Below are positions 1 through 5,878 of a stretch of 8,675 bases of DNA, in pieces. A model generated the notes under the pieces. The model was not told where the DNA came from. It did not search any database and was given only the letters and a program-made list of their open reading frames with translations. A program made the translations under genes and the position numbers. The DNA is from JAAFIP01 sp043772355 (GTDB lineage: Bacteria > Pseudomonadota > Gammaproteobacteria > Burkholderiales > Burkholderiaceae_C). The DNA lies in the NCBI GenBank assembly GCA_043772355.1, contig JAYVGI010000259.1, forward strand, positions 1 through 8,675, written 5' to 3'. How positions within the stretch are numbered: position 1 is the stretch's first letter; each line of letters begins with the position of its first letter.

Positions 1-1081
1 AGCGGGTGATGGCGTAGAAATTGTCGGTGCCGGCGATGTACTGCGGCGCGCCGTCACTGCCGTTCTGTAGCTCTACCAAGGCCAATGGGCCGGGGTGCGA
101 AAGGGCATCGCCTTGCAGCACAGCGCCCAGCTCGGTAAAGCGCTCGACCGTGAAGGAGGGCAGGATGTCGGGGCCGAGCAGGGTGTCTTTGTCCAGGCGC
201 GCTGGGTCAAAACTGACCGGGTAGTGCGTGGGCAGGCCGGGTTTCCAGTTGAAGGACTTGAAGTAGTTTGCTACCGAACCTATAGCGTCTGCCGGGCTGT
301 TGAACAGGTCTATCTTGCTGTCGCCGTCAAAGTCGATGGCGTATTTGGTCCAGCTGCTGGGCATGAACTGGCCCAGGCCCATGGCACCGGCGTAGCTGCC
401 GCGCAGGCTCAAGGGGTCGATGTTGCTGCGGTTGGCCAGGGTGAGCAGTTGCTCCAGCTCATCTTTAAAAAACTGGGTGCGGTCGCGCTTCTCGGTTTTG
501 GGAAAGTCAAAGGCCAGGGTGGACAGTGCGTCGATGACGCGGAAGGTGCCCATGTCGCGGCCGTAGATGGTTTCTACCCCAATGATGCCGACGATGATCT
601 CGGCGGGTACGCCAAACTCAAGTTCCGCACGGGCCAGGGTGTCGGCATTCTCACGCCAAAAGCGCACCCCGGCTTGTATGCGCACGGGGTCGATAAAGCG
701 GCTGCGGTACACGCGCCAGTTTTTCACAAACGTGGTGGTGGCCGGGCGCATGAGGCGCTGCACGCTGGGGATAAAGTGGGACTGGCCAATGGCCTGGCGC
801 ACCCATTCACGGTCCAGGTTGCGCCGCTCGGCCAAGTCGTCGGCAAACTGCATGGCTTCCTCGCGGCTGGCGTAGGCATCGCCTACCGGCTGGGCGCGAC
901 TGACGCTGGTACTCGCTACCTTTTTGACCGGTTTTTTGGCATGGGCCAAGGGAGGTATTGCGCAAGCAGCTATTAAAAATAGAGCGGGAAGCAGCGCAGA
1001 GATTGGCGCACAGAGTAGTGCAGAGAGTGGGGCTGCTTGGCGGTGCAAAGAGCGCGTCAAGGATGGAATTAGTCGGTTCAC
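1..1081 (-). CDS. mltB: Lytic murein transglycosylase B, 3' end cut by window edge
   Basis: MltB cleaves the glycan strand of peptidoglycan, leaving 1,6-anhydro-muramic acid ends, usually as an outer-membrane lipoprotein. Numbering from a GTG at 1081-1079, the window holds 360 codons. The family's catalytic Glu motif GIIGVETIYG is present with E170 (codon 574-572). AGAMGLGQFMPSSW lies near 231-244 and an EF-hand-like DFDGDSKID at 250-258. The last readable residues, GTDNFYAITR, match the usual MltB C-terminal segment, so perhaps 15-20 residues are missing. The N-terminus has a hydrophobic stretch ending in LIAAC (lipobox-like, Cys40, codon 964-962), followed by PPLAHA, which could instead be a signal peptidase I site. 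The start is uncertain: no ATG exists upstream, GTG codons at 1099 and 1081 both lack a clear Shine-Dalgarno, and translation may be coupled to tgpA, which ends 61 bp upstream. The family call is firm. Confidence 0.9.
   Translation of the reverse strand, partial: MNRLIPSLTRSLHRQAAPLSALLCAPISALLPALFLIAACAIPPLAHAKKPVKKVASTSVSRAQPVGDAYASREEAMQFADDLAERRNLDREWVRQAIGQSHFIPSVQRLMRPATTTFVKNWRVYRSRFIDPVRIQAGVRFWRENADTLARAELEFGVPAEIIVGIIGVETIYGRDMGTFRVIDALSTLAFDFPKTEKRDRTQFFKDELEQLLTLANRSNIDPLSLRGSYAGAMGLGQFMPSSWTKYAIDFDGDSKIDLFNSPADAIGSVANYFKSFNWKPGLPTHYPVSFDPARLDKDTLLGPDILPSFTVERFTELGAVLQGDALSHPGPLALVELQNGSDGAPQYIAGTDNFYAITR
961..985 (-). repeat. AT-rich palindromic repeat copy encoding the MltB lipobox
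   Basis: On the minus strand the core CTATTTTTAATAG (arms CTATT/AATAG) is followed by CTGCTTGCGCA. The codons read through it as ALFLIAACA, so the repeat supplies the end of the signal-peptide hydrophobic core and the candidate lipobox Cys. It resembles the copies at 7796-7824 and 5651-5674 in the order GCTAT, AT-rich centre, TAGCWGC and a CG-rich tail. Confidence 0.55.
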
Positions 1082-1106
1082 GGGGAAAAACAGAGTCACT
1101 GGAAAA

Positions 1107-1154
1107 TTACTTGGCGGGTTACTTGGTAGCTTACTTGGCAGCTTACTTGGCAGG
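1107..1154. repeat. Four tandem 12-bp repeats spanning the tgpA stop codon
   Basis: Four adjacent copies of a 12-bp unit (plus strand TTACTTGGCAGC-like) lie at 1107-1118, 1119-1130, 1131-1142 and 1143-1154. They differ only at a few of the last four bases. On the minus strand each reads NNN-RCC-AAG-TAA in the tgpA frame. The first copy met by the ribosome (1154-1143) encodes the final residues PAK plus the stop, and the other three repeat this codon group with three more in-frame TAA codons. The array fills most of the tgpA-mltB gap. It looks like a tandem duplication of the very end of tgpA. Confidence 0.9.
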
Positions 1155-3170
1155 TAAGGGCAGTGCAGGCAGTTGGGCAAATTGTGCACGCAGTGTAGCC
1201 AATGTGGCGGCTTGGCTGCTGGGGGGCGCGTAACGCAAGGTTTCCAGGCGCAGCAGCCAGTCGTGCAGAGCCTGCGCAGCGTCTGCGTGTGTGGCCCCCC
1301 AGTGGGCGCGGGCGCGCTGGGCCAGCTCGCGCGGCGGGGTGGCATCGTCGCTAGCAATACCTGCCTTGCTCAGACTTTTGCGTGCGGCGTGCAGCAGGCG
1401 CAGCCACGGGTCGTGCTGGTGGCGGGTGTACAGCGTCCACGCAGCACCGATCAAGCTCACGCTAACGATGATGCCGATCAGCACGTAGCTTAAATCTTGC
1501 CAGCTGGGGGAGCTAAAGCCGATGTTTTTCAGCAGGTCGAGTTGCTTGCTTTGGCTGTAATTCAGCACCCATTGGTTCCAGCTGTTGTTGACCGCCTCCC
1601 AGGCTGCTCGCAGTTGCGCCGTGACGGACGGACTGAGCACGGTGCCAAAAGCGCTGGCTACCACGCTTTGGGGCGCTGCCAAGCGCTGCAATTGGCCAAT
1701 ACGCCCTGGCGACACCGCGCTGGTGGGATCTACCCGCAGCCAACCTTGCCCAGGCTGCCACACCTCGGTCCAGGCGTGGGCATCGCTTTGGCGGATGGTC
1801 CAAAAACCGTCTACGGTATTGAGCTCGCCGCCCTGGTAGCCCGTCACGATGCGCGAGGGTATGTCCAGCGCACGCATGAGGATGACGAAGCTGGAGGCGA
1901 TGTGCTCGCAAAAGCCTTCTTTTTTATCGAACCAAAACTCGTCTGCCGTATTGCGGCCGTACAAGCCGGGCTCTAGCGTGTAGGTGTAGCCACCGGTGCG
2001 CAGGCGGCGCATCACCTCGGGCACCAGCACGCTGGCGTCGGCCTGGGCAAAGCGTGGGTCGCGGCGGATGTCGGCGGCCAGCTGCAAGGTGCGGGGGTTA
2101 AAGCTGGCGGGCAGGTCAATAAAGTCTTGCAAGCCCAGCACTGCTTTGGTGGGCCCATGGCGAAAATCCACGCTGCTTTGCGCGCTGTAACGCAGCAGGT
2201 CGGTGACGGGTTTGTTGCTCAGCCATAGCAGGTCGTTGGTCATTATCAGGTCGTGGCCGGGCACGGCGGGCTTGTCACTGGCGGCGTCCAGCACAAAAAT
2301 CCAGGGGCGATTGTTTTGCTCTAGCGTGACCTGGTATTTGAGGGGCGTGCTGAGGGTTTGCAGATTACTGGGTACTACAAAACGGCTGGAAAACTGGGAG
2401 CTACTGGGCAGCCAGTCTTTGCCATTGAAGAGGGAAAACACCGGCCCGCGAAAGTACATATCGCTCTGCGCAGGCGGCGCACCCTGAAACTTGATGCGCA
2501 TGGCGATCGAGTCGTCCAGCGCCAGCGAGGCAATGGTGCCGACTTGCATGCTGCCCGACAAACCGCTGCGCCCGGTCATGCCGTCGCTGGGGATGCCCCA
2601 CAGCGGTGCCAGGCGCGGGAACAGCATGAACAGAACGACCATGATCGGCGCGCCCAGCAGCACCATTTTGGCCGCCACAGTGGCCGACTGCACCAAGGGC
2701 GGCTTACCCACCTGCATGTGGGCGTTGACCAGGGCGGTGAGCAGGCCCATCAGCGCGATCAGCATGGCCGCTGCGGTAAGCAAGGATTGGGAGAAGAAAA
2801 AGTTGGTCAGCATGGCAAAAAAGCCAAGGAAGAACACCACAAACGCATCGCGCCGGGCACGCAGCTCCAGCGTTTTAAGGCATAGCAGTACCACGGTGAG
2901 GGTCACGCCTGCGTCCCGGCCAAGCAAGGTTTTGTGGGTAGCCAAGGTGGCCGCGATGGTAACGGTCAGCAGGCCGACGCGCCACCATACCGAGGGCAGG
3001 GGCGCGCTGTCCCAGGCCAGCTTGCCGCGCCATAGCAGCACAGCCGCAGCCAGCGCGGTGCACCACCACGGCAATTGGCCCACTTGCGGGCCGATTACCC
3101 AGGCAATCACGCACAGCAAGAACAGCGTGTCGCGGGCATGGCGGGGCAGGTGCTTGAATCTGTCTAGCAT
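1143..3170 (-). CDS. tgpA: TgpA-type membrane transglutaminase (DUF3488, transglutaminase core, DUF4129)
   Basis: This 675-residue protein has the layout of Pseudomonas TgpA, an inner-membrane protein with a periplasmic transglutaminase-like domain. The first ~200 residues hold several membrane segments (DUF3488). A soluble domain follows with the triad motifs GFCEHIASS (Cys421), SDAHAW (His465) and WLRVDPT (Asp481). The 44- and 16-residue spacings match what I recall for TgpA. A further membrane segment (about 560-580) leads to a ~90-residue cytoplasmic tail rich in Ala, Leu and Arg (DUF4129-like). The ATG at 3170 was chosen because it gives the family length and lies 7 bp after the DUF58 stop. 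The frame is open upstream, but an earlier start would overlap that gene. Only a distant GGAGG (about 24 bp upstream) is seen, which suggests coupled translation. The natural substrate of the family is not established. Confidence 0.93.
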   Translation of the reverse strand: MLDRFKHLPRHARDTLFLLCVIAWVIGPQVGQLPWWCTALAAAVLLWRGKLAWDSAPLPSVWWRVGLLTVTIAATLATHKTLLGRDAGVTLTVVLLCLKTLELRARRDAFVVFFLGFFAMLTNFFFSQSLLTAAAMLIALMGLLTALVNAHMQVGKPPLVQSATVAAKMVLLGAPIMVVLFMLFPRLAPLWGIPSDGMTGRSGLSGSMQVGTIASLALDDSIAMRIKFQGAPPAQSDMYFRGPVFSLFNGKDWLPSSSQFSSRFVVPSNLQTLSTPLKYQVTLEQNNRPWIFVLDAASDKPAVPGHDLIMTNDLLWLSNKPVTDLLRYSAQSSVDFRHGPTKAVLGLQDFIDLPASFNPRTLQLAADIRRDPRFAQADASVLVPEVMRRLRTGGYTYTLEPGLYGRNTADEFWFDKKEGFCEHIASSFVILMRALDIPSRIVTGYQGGELNTVDGFWTIRQSDAHAWTEVWQPGQGWLRVDPTSAVSPGRIGQLQRLAAPQSVVASAFGTVLSPSVTAQLRAAWEAVNNSWNQWVLNYSQSKQLDLLKNIGFSSPSWQDLSYVLIGIIVSVSLIGAAWTLYTRHQHDPWLRLLHAARKSLSKAGIASDDATPPRELAQRARAHWGATHADAAQALHDWLLRLETLRYAPPSSQAATLATLRAQFAQLPALPLPAK

Positions 3171-3177
3171 GGGTGGT

Positions 3178-4143
3178 TCAGCATAAAGCCAGCGCCTCCA
3201 GGCACTGCCGTTTATGCCCCTCACCCGTGGCGGGTTTGATCTCGCGCCCCGGCAGGCGCAGGCCAAAGCTCGATCCCAGCTTGTCTGCGGCCAGCACCCA
3301 GGCGGTGAGGCGGCTGAGCTTGCGCTCTACGTCCAAATGGCCGCAGGCGCTGTAGTCCAGCCACAGCTCATAGCGCTGGGCCTGCTGGGTGTCGCGGCTG
3401 ACCAGCTCGTCGCTGCCGCGCGCTACGGCCTGGGCGACTTTCTTCCACACCACCAGCTTCATCGGGTCGCCGCGCCGGTAGCCGCGCACACCGTCAAACT
3501 CGCCACTGTTTTGCGCCTGCGTGGCTACGCCGCCGCCTGCGCGTGGCTCGCCCACCGGCAGGGGCGGTGCATGGGCCTCGGGGGCGGGGTAGACCAGCAC
3601 CTCGGCTTTGGGCCGCCATACCGTCCATACCCGAAAGGTGCCCAGCGGAAAGCGTGTCTCGGCGGTTAAATCGGGCAGGCGGTGCAGGCCGCGCCTGGGC
3701 GGTGTAAAGCCCACTTGCACCACGGCGCTGCCTTGGCCCTGCACGTCTGTCCACGACCAGTGCTTGGTGTCCAGCAGGCTCAGGCCAATGCTGGGCCGGG
3801 CGGCGCTGCGCTCATGGCTCAGGCGTATGTCAAACTGGGCAGTAGCCCCCGCATATTGTGCGGAAGGCGCTATTAAATGCATAGTCAGGCCGCGCAGGTT
3901 GCCGTGGCACACATGCATGCCTACTACCGCTGCACCGGCGAGCATAAAGGTCAGCAGGTAACCTAAGTTAAGCTGGTAATTGATGGACGCTACCAGCAGC
4001 ACCAATAGCGTCAAAGCCAGCATCCAGCCCGCGCGGGTGGGCAAAATGTAAACGTTGCGCTGGGTGAGCAGAAGGGTATCGGTCAGCGGCAGCTTGCTTT
4101 GCCACCATTGGCGAAAGCGTTTGCGGGCCCAGCCTATAGCCAT
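3178..4143 (-). CDS. DUF58 domain membrane protein, partner of MoxR and TgpA
   Basis: A 321-residue DUF58 protein. After a basic N-terminus come VYILPTRAGW and two closely spaced membrane segments (about 40-58 and 60-78). A soluble, mostly beta-stranded part follows. The family signature EFDGVRGYRRGDPMKLVVWK occupies roughly 215-234. In bacteria DUF58 genes are habitually next to moxR-type AAA+ genes and often to tgpA, and DUF58 proteins are thought to be partners of the MoxR chaperone; their biochemical role is unknown. The ATG at 4143-4141 has AAGGGG seven bases upstream, a good ribosome-binding site. That site lies within and just after the stop codon of the PIN toxin gene, which ends 11 bp upstream. 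The gene overlaps neither neighbour, and tgpA follows after 7 bp. An AT-rich palindromic motif lies inside the gene at 3867-3884. Confidence 0.92.
   Translation of the reverse strand: MAIGWARKRFRQWWQSKLPLTDTLLLTQRNVYILPTRAGWMLALTLLVLLVASINYQLNLGYLLTFMLAGAAVVGMHVCHGNLRGLTMHLIAPSAQYAGATAQFDIRLSHERSAARPSIGLSLLDTKHWSWTDVQGQGSAVVQVGFTPPRRGLHRLPDLTAETRFPLGTFRVWTVWRPKAEVLVYPAPEAHAPPLPVGEPRAGGGVATQAQNSGEFDGVRGYRRGDPMKLVVWKKVAQAVARGSDELVSRDTQQAQRYELWLDYSACGHLDVERKLSRLTAWVLAADKLGSSFGLRLPGREIKPATGEGHKRQCLEALALC
3867..3884 (-). repeat. AT-rich palindromic repeat copy inside the DUF58 gene
   Basis: Plus strand GGCGCTATTAAATGCATAG: CTAT (3870-3873) and ATAG (3881-3884) flank an AT-rich centre, and the motif starts with GGCGCTATTAA as in other copies in this window (see 961-985, 5651-5674, 6770-6790, 7796-7824). 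On the minus strand it encodes residues around HLIAP of the DUF58 protein. This is a degenerate copy, and chance cannot be excluded. Confidence 0.4.
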
Positions 4144-4154
4144 GCGCCAGCCCC

Positions 4155-4574
4155 TTAGATAAACGGGTTGACGATGCGCAGCCCGTCTATCACCTGGCCG
4201 TGTTGCATGTCTTCCGTCAGCAATCGTTTGCAGCCCGCGCTGACCGCCGCTGCGACGATGAGGGAGTCGTAAAAACTGAACTTGAATCGCTGGGCAATAC
4301 GCAGTGCGTCGGTGTACAACGCGGCGCTGGGCATGACGCGCATGAGCGGAATGAGGATGTTGTTCAGCACATCCTGCACATCCAGTTCTTGCATGGGTAT
4401 CGGTAGTTTGCGGGTCAGTACATTGAGGGTTTCTTGCACGCCCTGATAGCTGATCATGGCGGAACGGGTTGTCAATGCACTTGCGACAATCTCGCGCGCG
4501 ATGGCTCGTTTTTGCGGGTCTGTTCTATCGAACTGATAAATCAGAACATTGGAGTCCAAAAAATCAGCGCTCAT
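4155..4574 (-). CDS. vapC: PIN-domain ribonuclease toxin (VapC-like)
   Basis: This 139-residue protein has the acidic metal-binding residues of PIN nucleases: Asp7 in FLDSNVLIY, Glu48 in YQGVQETLNVL, Asp103 in FSFYDSLIVAAA and Asp122 in LLTEDMQHGQ. PIN toxins of VapBC pairs cut specific RNAs, often initiator tRNA or rRNA; the target here cannot be read from sequence. The ATG overlaps the antitoxin's last 11 bases (4574-4564), typical of coupled translation, with GGACGAG just upstream. The C-terminus is complete and all four acidic residues are present, so the toxin looks intact. Its TAA ends 11 bp before the DUF58 gene, so the toxin is directly upstream of the envelope genes on the same strand. 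Membership of VapC is inferred from PIN plus ribbon-helix-helix context. Confidence 0.9.
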   Translation of the reverse strand: MSADFLDSNVLIYQFDRTDPQKRAIAREIVASALTTRSAMISYQGVQETLNVLTRKLPIPMQELDVQDVLNNILIPLMRVMPSAALYTDALRIAQRFKFSFYDSLIVAAAVSAGCKRLLTEDMQHGQVIDGLRIVNPFI

Positions 4575-4788
4575 TCATCTCGTCCCGGGTAAATTTGCGG
4601 CCATCGGTACCGGTATAGCTGGCAATGCGATCCAGGATCTCCATGGCCCGTTCAGCCGCTTTTTTGCGCTGTCCATAGCTCTCCAGCCAGTTGCGAAACT
4701 CGGCGTTCAGCGTGGTGTGTTCATCCGCCGCCCGCTTGCGGGCGGCCTCAATCAAAGGCTCGGGGGCGCTTAAGGTGATGTTTTTCAT
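4564..4788 (-). CDS. Ribbon-helix-helix-type antitoxin partner of the PIN toxin
   Basis: A 74-residue protein. The start MKNITLSAP forms a likely beta strand, followed by two predicted helices (about 10-26 and 28-45) as in MetJ/Arc-type antitoxins. A charged, probably flexible C-terminal part (about 46-74) would bind the toxin. Antitoxins of this type neutralise the toxin and repress their own promoter. The ATG at 4788-4786 was chosen over upstream in-frame codons because CAAGAAG lies directly before it and because the operator palindromes end 12 bp upstream; a longer form would run through the operator. It overlaps the toxin start by 11 bases. Assignment to a named antitoxin family is not possible by eye. 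Confidence 0.82.
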   Translation of the reverse strand: MKNITLSAPEPLIEAARKRAADEHTTLNAEFRNWLESYGQRKKAAERAMEILDRIASYTGTDGRKFTRDEMNER

Positions 4789-4800
4789 AACTTCTTGATT

Positions 4801-4835
4801 GCACTGAAGTAGTGCACACTGGTGTAGTGTAGTGT
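4801..4835. promoter_or_regulatory. Probable antitoxin operator: adjacent 15-bp palindromes
   Basis: Two palindromes of identical design lie head to tail: GCACT-5-AGTGC at 4801-4815 and ACACT-5-AGTGT at 4816-4830. An extra AGTGT half-site is at 4831-4835. They stand 12-47 bp upstream of the antitoxin ATG and cover the presumed -10 element. This is the arrangement expected for an autoregulated ribbon-helix-helix antitoxin. Binding is inferred. Confidence 0.7.
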
Positions 4836-4853
4836 AATTGAGGCCAAATGCAA
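4826..4853 (-). promoter_or_regulatory. Probable promoter of the toxin-antitoxin pair
   Basis: On the minus strand TTGCAT (4853-4848) is followed after 16 bp by TACACT (4831-4826), fair matches to -35 and -10 boxes. The -10 box lies in the palindromic operator array, so repressor binding would block it. The -35 box sits between the arms of an inverted repeat, GAGGCC (4840-4845) and GGCCTC (4854-4859). Confidence 0.5.
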
Positions 4854-4930
4854 GGCCTCCGATCAAGTGGATAGCCAGTCGATAAACACAGAACGATTCA
4901 ATGGTTTTTTAAGGCAACCGGTAACCTGGG

Positions 4931-5365
4931 CTAGAACACTTCGCACAGGGTTGAGGCTGCGGTGGTGTCGTTTTTTGCAAAAGCCACGGTGGGCGTGCCT
5001 TGGTGAAAGCGCAGTTGCCAGCCCAGTTCATCGTATTGCCACATCGACGCGCGCTGGGCGTGCAGGCTGAGTGCGCCATCCGCGCCGAGCTGGGCCGATT
5101 TATAGACCAGCAGGGCCACGCTGTAGGCGGGCATGGACAGCGCAAAATCTTGCGACCACACTGTGCCGTGGCTCTTTTGGCTGAGTAGTTGTTCAATGAT
5201 GTCGCTGCGATAGTAGCTAGTGCCTGAGCGGCCAATCTCAAAAAAATCAGCATGCAAGAGCTTTTCAAGCTGCGCTTTGTCCGCGCGCACTGCGGGTGCA
5301 TGCAAACTGGTCTCCAGGCTGCACATGAGCTTGAGAAGCGCGGGGGAGGGTTGGACAAGGTTCAT
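4931..5365 (-). CDS. DUF4440 / NTF2-like fold protein, function unknown
   Basis: A 144-residue soluble protein with no signal peptide or membrane segment. The stretch LLHADFFEIGRSGTSYY (about 37-53), followed by RSDIIEQL, and the strand pair RASMWQYDELGWQLRFHQGT (about 105-124) are typical of DUF4440 proteins of the NTF2/SnoaL cone fold. This fold serves very varied roles, so no reaction is proposed. The ATG at 5365-5363 has no strong Shine-Dalgarno; ATG at 5326 is a possible alternative. It lies between moxR and the toxin-antitoxin pair, on the same strand, with 142 bp before the antitoxin ATG. A -10/-35 pair is seen at 5411-5440, so it is probably its own transcription unit. Confidence 0.75.
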   Translation of the reverse strand: MNLVQPSPALLKLMCSLETSLHAPAVRADKAQLEKLLHADFFEIGRSGTSYYRSDIIEQLLSQKSHGTVWSQDFALSMPAYSVALLVYKSAQLGADGALSLHAQRASMWQYDELGWQLRFHQGTPTVAFAKNDTTAASTLCEVF

Positions 5366-5410
5366 AGGCTGCAGATGGTGAGCCCAGGGTAGCCAGGCTG
5401 CTTGGATGGT

Positions 5411-5440
5411 ATTTTAAGGCACTGGCGGGTGTCGAGTCAC
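5411..5440 (-). promoter_or_regulatory. Possible promoter of the DUF4440 gene
   Basis: On the minus strand GTGACT (5440-5435) and TAAAAT (5416-5411) are separated by 18 bp. The -10 box is five of six to consensus. The distance to the ATG is about 45 bp. Prediction by eye only. Confidence 0.4.
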
Positions 5441-5650
5441 CATGGAAACACGGCTACTCACTAAATCGTAGCACTCTTTCTATGTAGGACGGTGGGGTAC
5501 ACGGGTAGAAGCTAAATATTGGCATTCTGTCAGTGGTGCAGCCGGTCCAGCCCATGCGCAAGCCGCTGGAAGCGCCTAAACGCTCAACAACAGCAATTTT
5601 GAAGCACTTTTAAAGTGAAATTAGCCCTTAGCCATGAGAAAACATACCGA

Positions 5651-5674
5651 TGCAGCTACGCAATATATAGCGCG
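5651..5674 (-). repeat. AT-rich palindromic repeat copy in non-coding DNA
   Basis: The minus strand reads GCGCTATATATTGCGTAGC followed by TGCA. GCTA and TAGC arms flank an AT-rich centre, as in the copies at 961-985 and 7796-7824. It abuts the long hairpin at 5674-5747. Confidence 0.45.
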
Positions 5675-5747
5675 TGGATTCATTTGAGCTGACGCTTTGG
5701 TGGCTCAGACGATTCTGACGGCGCAAAAAGCGGCCAGCTGAATCCAC
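5674..5747. repeat. Long imperfect hairpin, about 24 paired bases
   Basis: Concentric arms pair as follows: GTGGATTCA (5674-5682) with TGAATCCAC (5739-5747); GCTG (5688-5691) with CAGC (5735-5738); CGCTTT (5693-5698) with AAAGCG (5727-5732); TCAGA (5705-5709) with TCTGA (5714-5718) around a CGAT loop. There is a five-base bulge on the left side. It lacks a T-run and is too long for a normal intrinsic terminator. Confidence 0.75.
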
Positions 5748-5878
5748 ACCCTGCCTGGACTTGAGATTTTTGGTGTTACCCTGTGTACCCCACTGGCCTG
5801 CTTAGATAGTGTGCTATGTATTTGTGACTAAGCCGACGGCCAATACTGCCGCAGAGCAATGCAATGCAGCGCTCAAAC

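Larger units (their letters stand above)
5492..5793. mobile_element. Candidate miniature element bounded by 16/17-bp inverted repeats
   Basis: The left end GTGGGGTACACGGGTA (5492-5507) matches the reverse complement of the right end, GTGGGGTACACAGGGTA (5793-5777), with a single extra base. The roughly 300 bp between contain no gene but several inverted repeats. This fits a non-autonomous (MITE-like) element or an insertion-sequence remnant. I could not find a clear target-site duplication; CTATGTA occurs at 5480-5486 and 5814-5820 but not directly at the ends. No family is assigned. Confidence 0.4.
5366..5878. other. Non-coding stretch between the DUF4440 gene and moxR
   Basis: About 510 bp in which I find no convincing gene on either strand. 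It holds the possible DUF4440 promoter at its left end and, from 5492 to 5793, a segment bounded by inverted repeats. Inside that segment are a 13-bp palindrome (5605-5617, CACTTT-T-AAAGTG), an AT-rich palindromic repeat copy (5651-5674) and a long imperfect hairpin (5674-5747). The base composition is visibly lower in GC than the genes on either side. Confidence 0.6.

Noticed and set aside
95..976. Long plus-strand open frame of 293 codons opposite mltB
   Set aside because: It is antisense to well-conserved MltB motifs and its translation has no family-like character; long antisense frames are expected in GC-rich coding DNA.
2358..3186. Plus-strand open frames opposite tgpA
   Set aside because: The minus-strand protein has membrane segments and a catalytic triad; the opposite frames are low-complexity, Arg- and His-rich shadows.
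4871..4930. Intrinsic terminator after the DUF4440 gene
   Set aside because: Short inverted repeats around ACCGGT and a short A run are present, but no stable GC-rich stem followed by a T-run on the right strand.
5206..5226. Further copy of the AT-rich palindromic repeat in the DUF4440 gene
   Set aside because: GCTACTATCGCAGC shares only scattered bases with the other copies and lacks the palindromic arms.
5674..5747. Integron attC site
   Set aside because: The bulged stem is attC-like in shape, but the conserved GTT/AAC core triplets are absent at its ends and no integrase or cassette array is present.
5480..5820. CTATGTA at both sides as a target-site duplication of the candidate element
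   Set aside because: The two copies are not directly next to the inverted repeat ends (about 5 and 20 bp away), so a chance match is likely.
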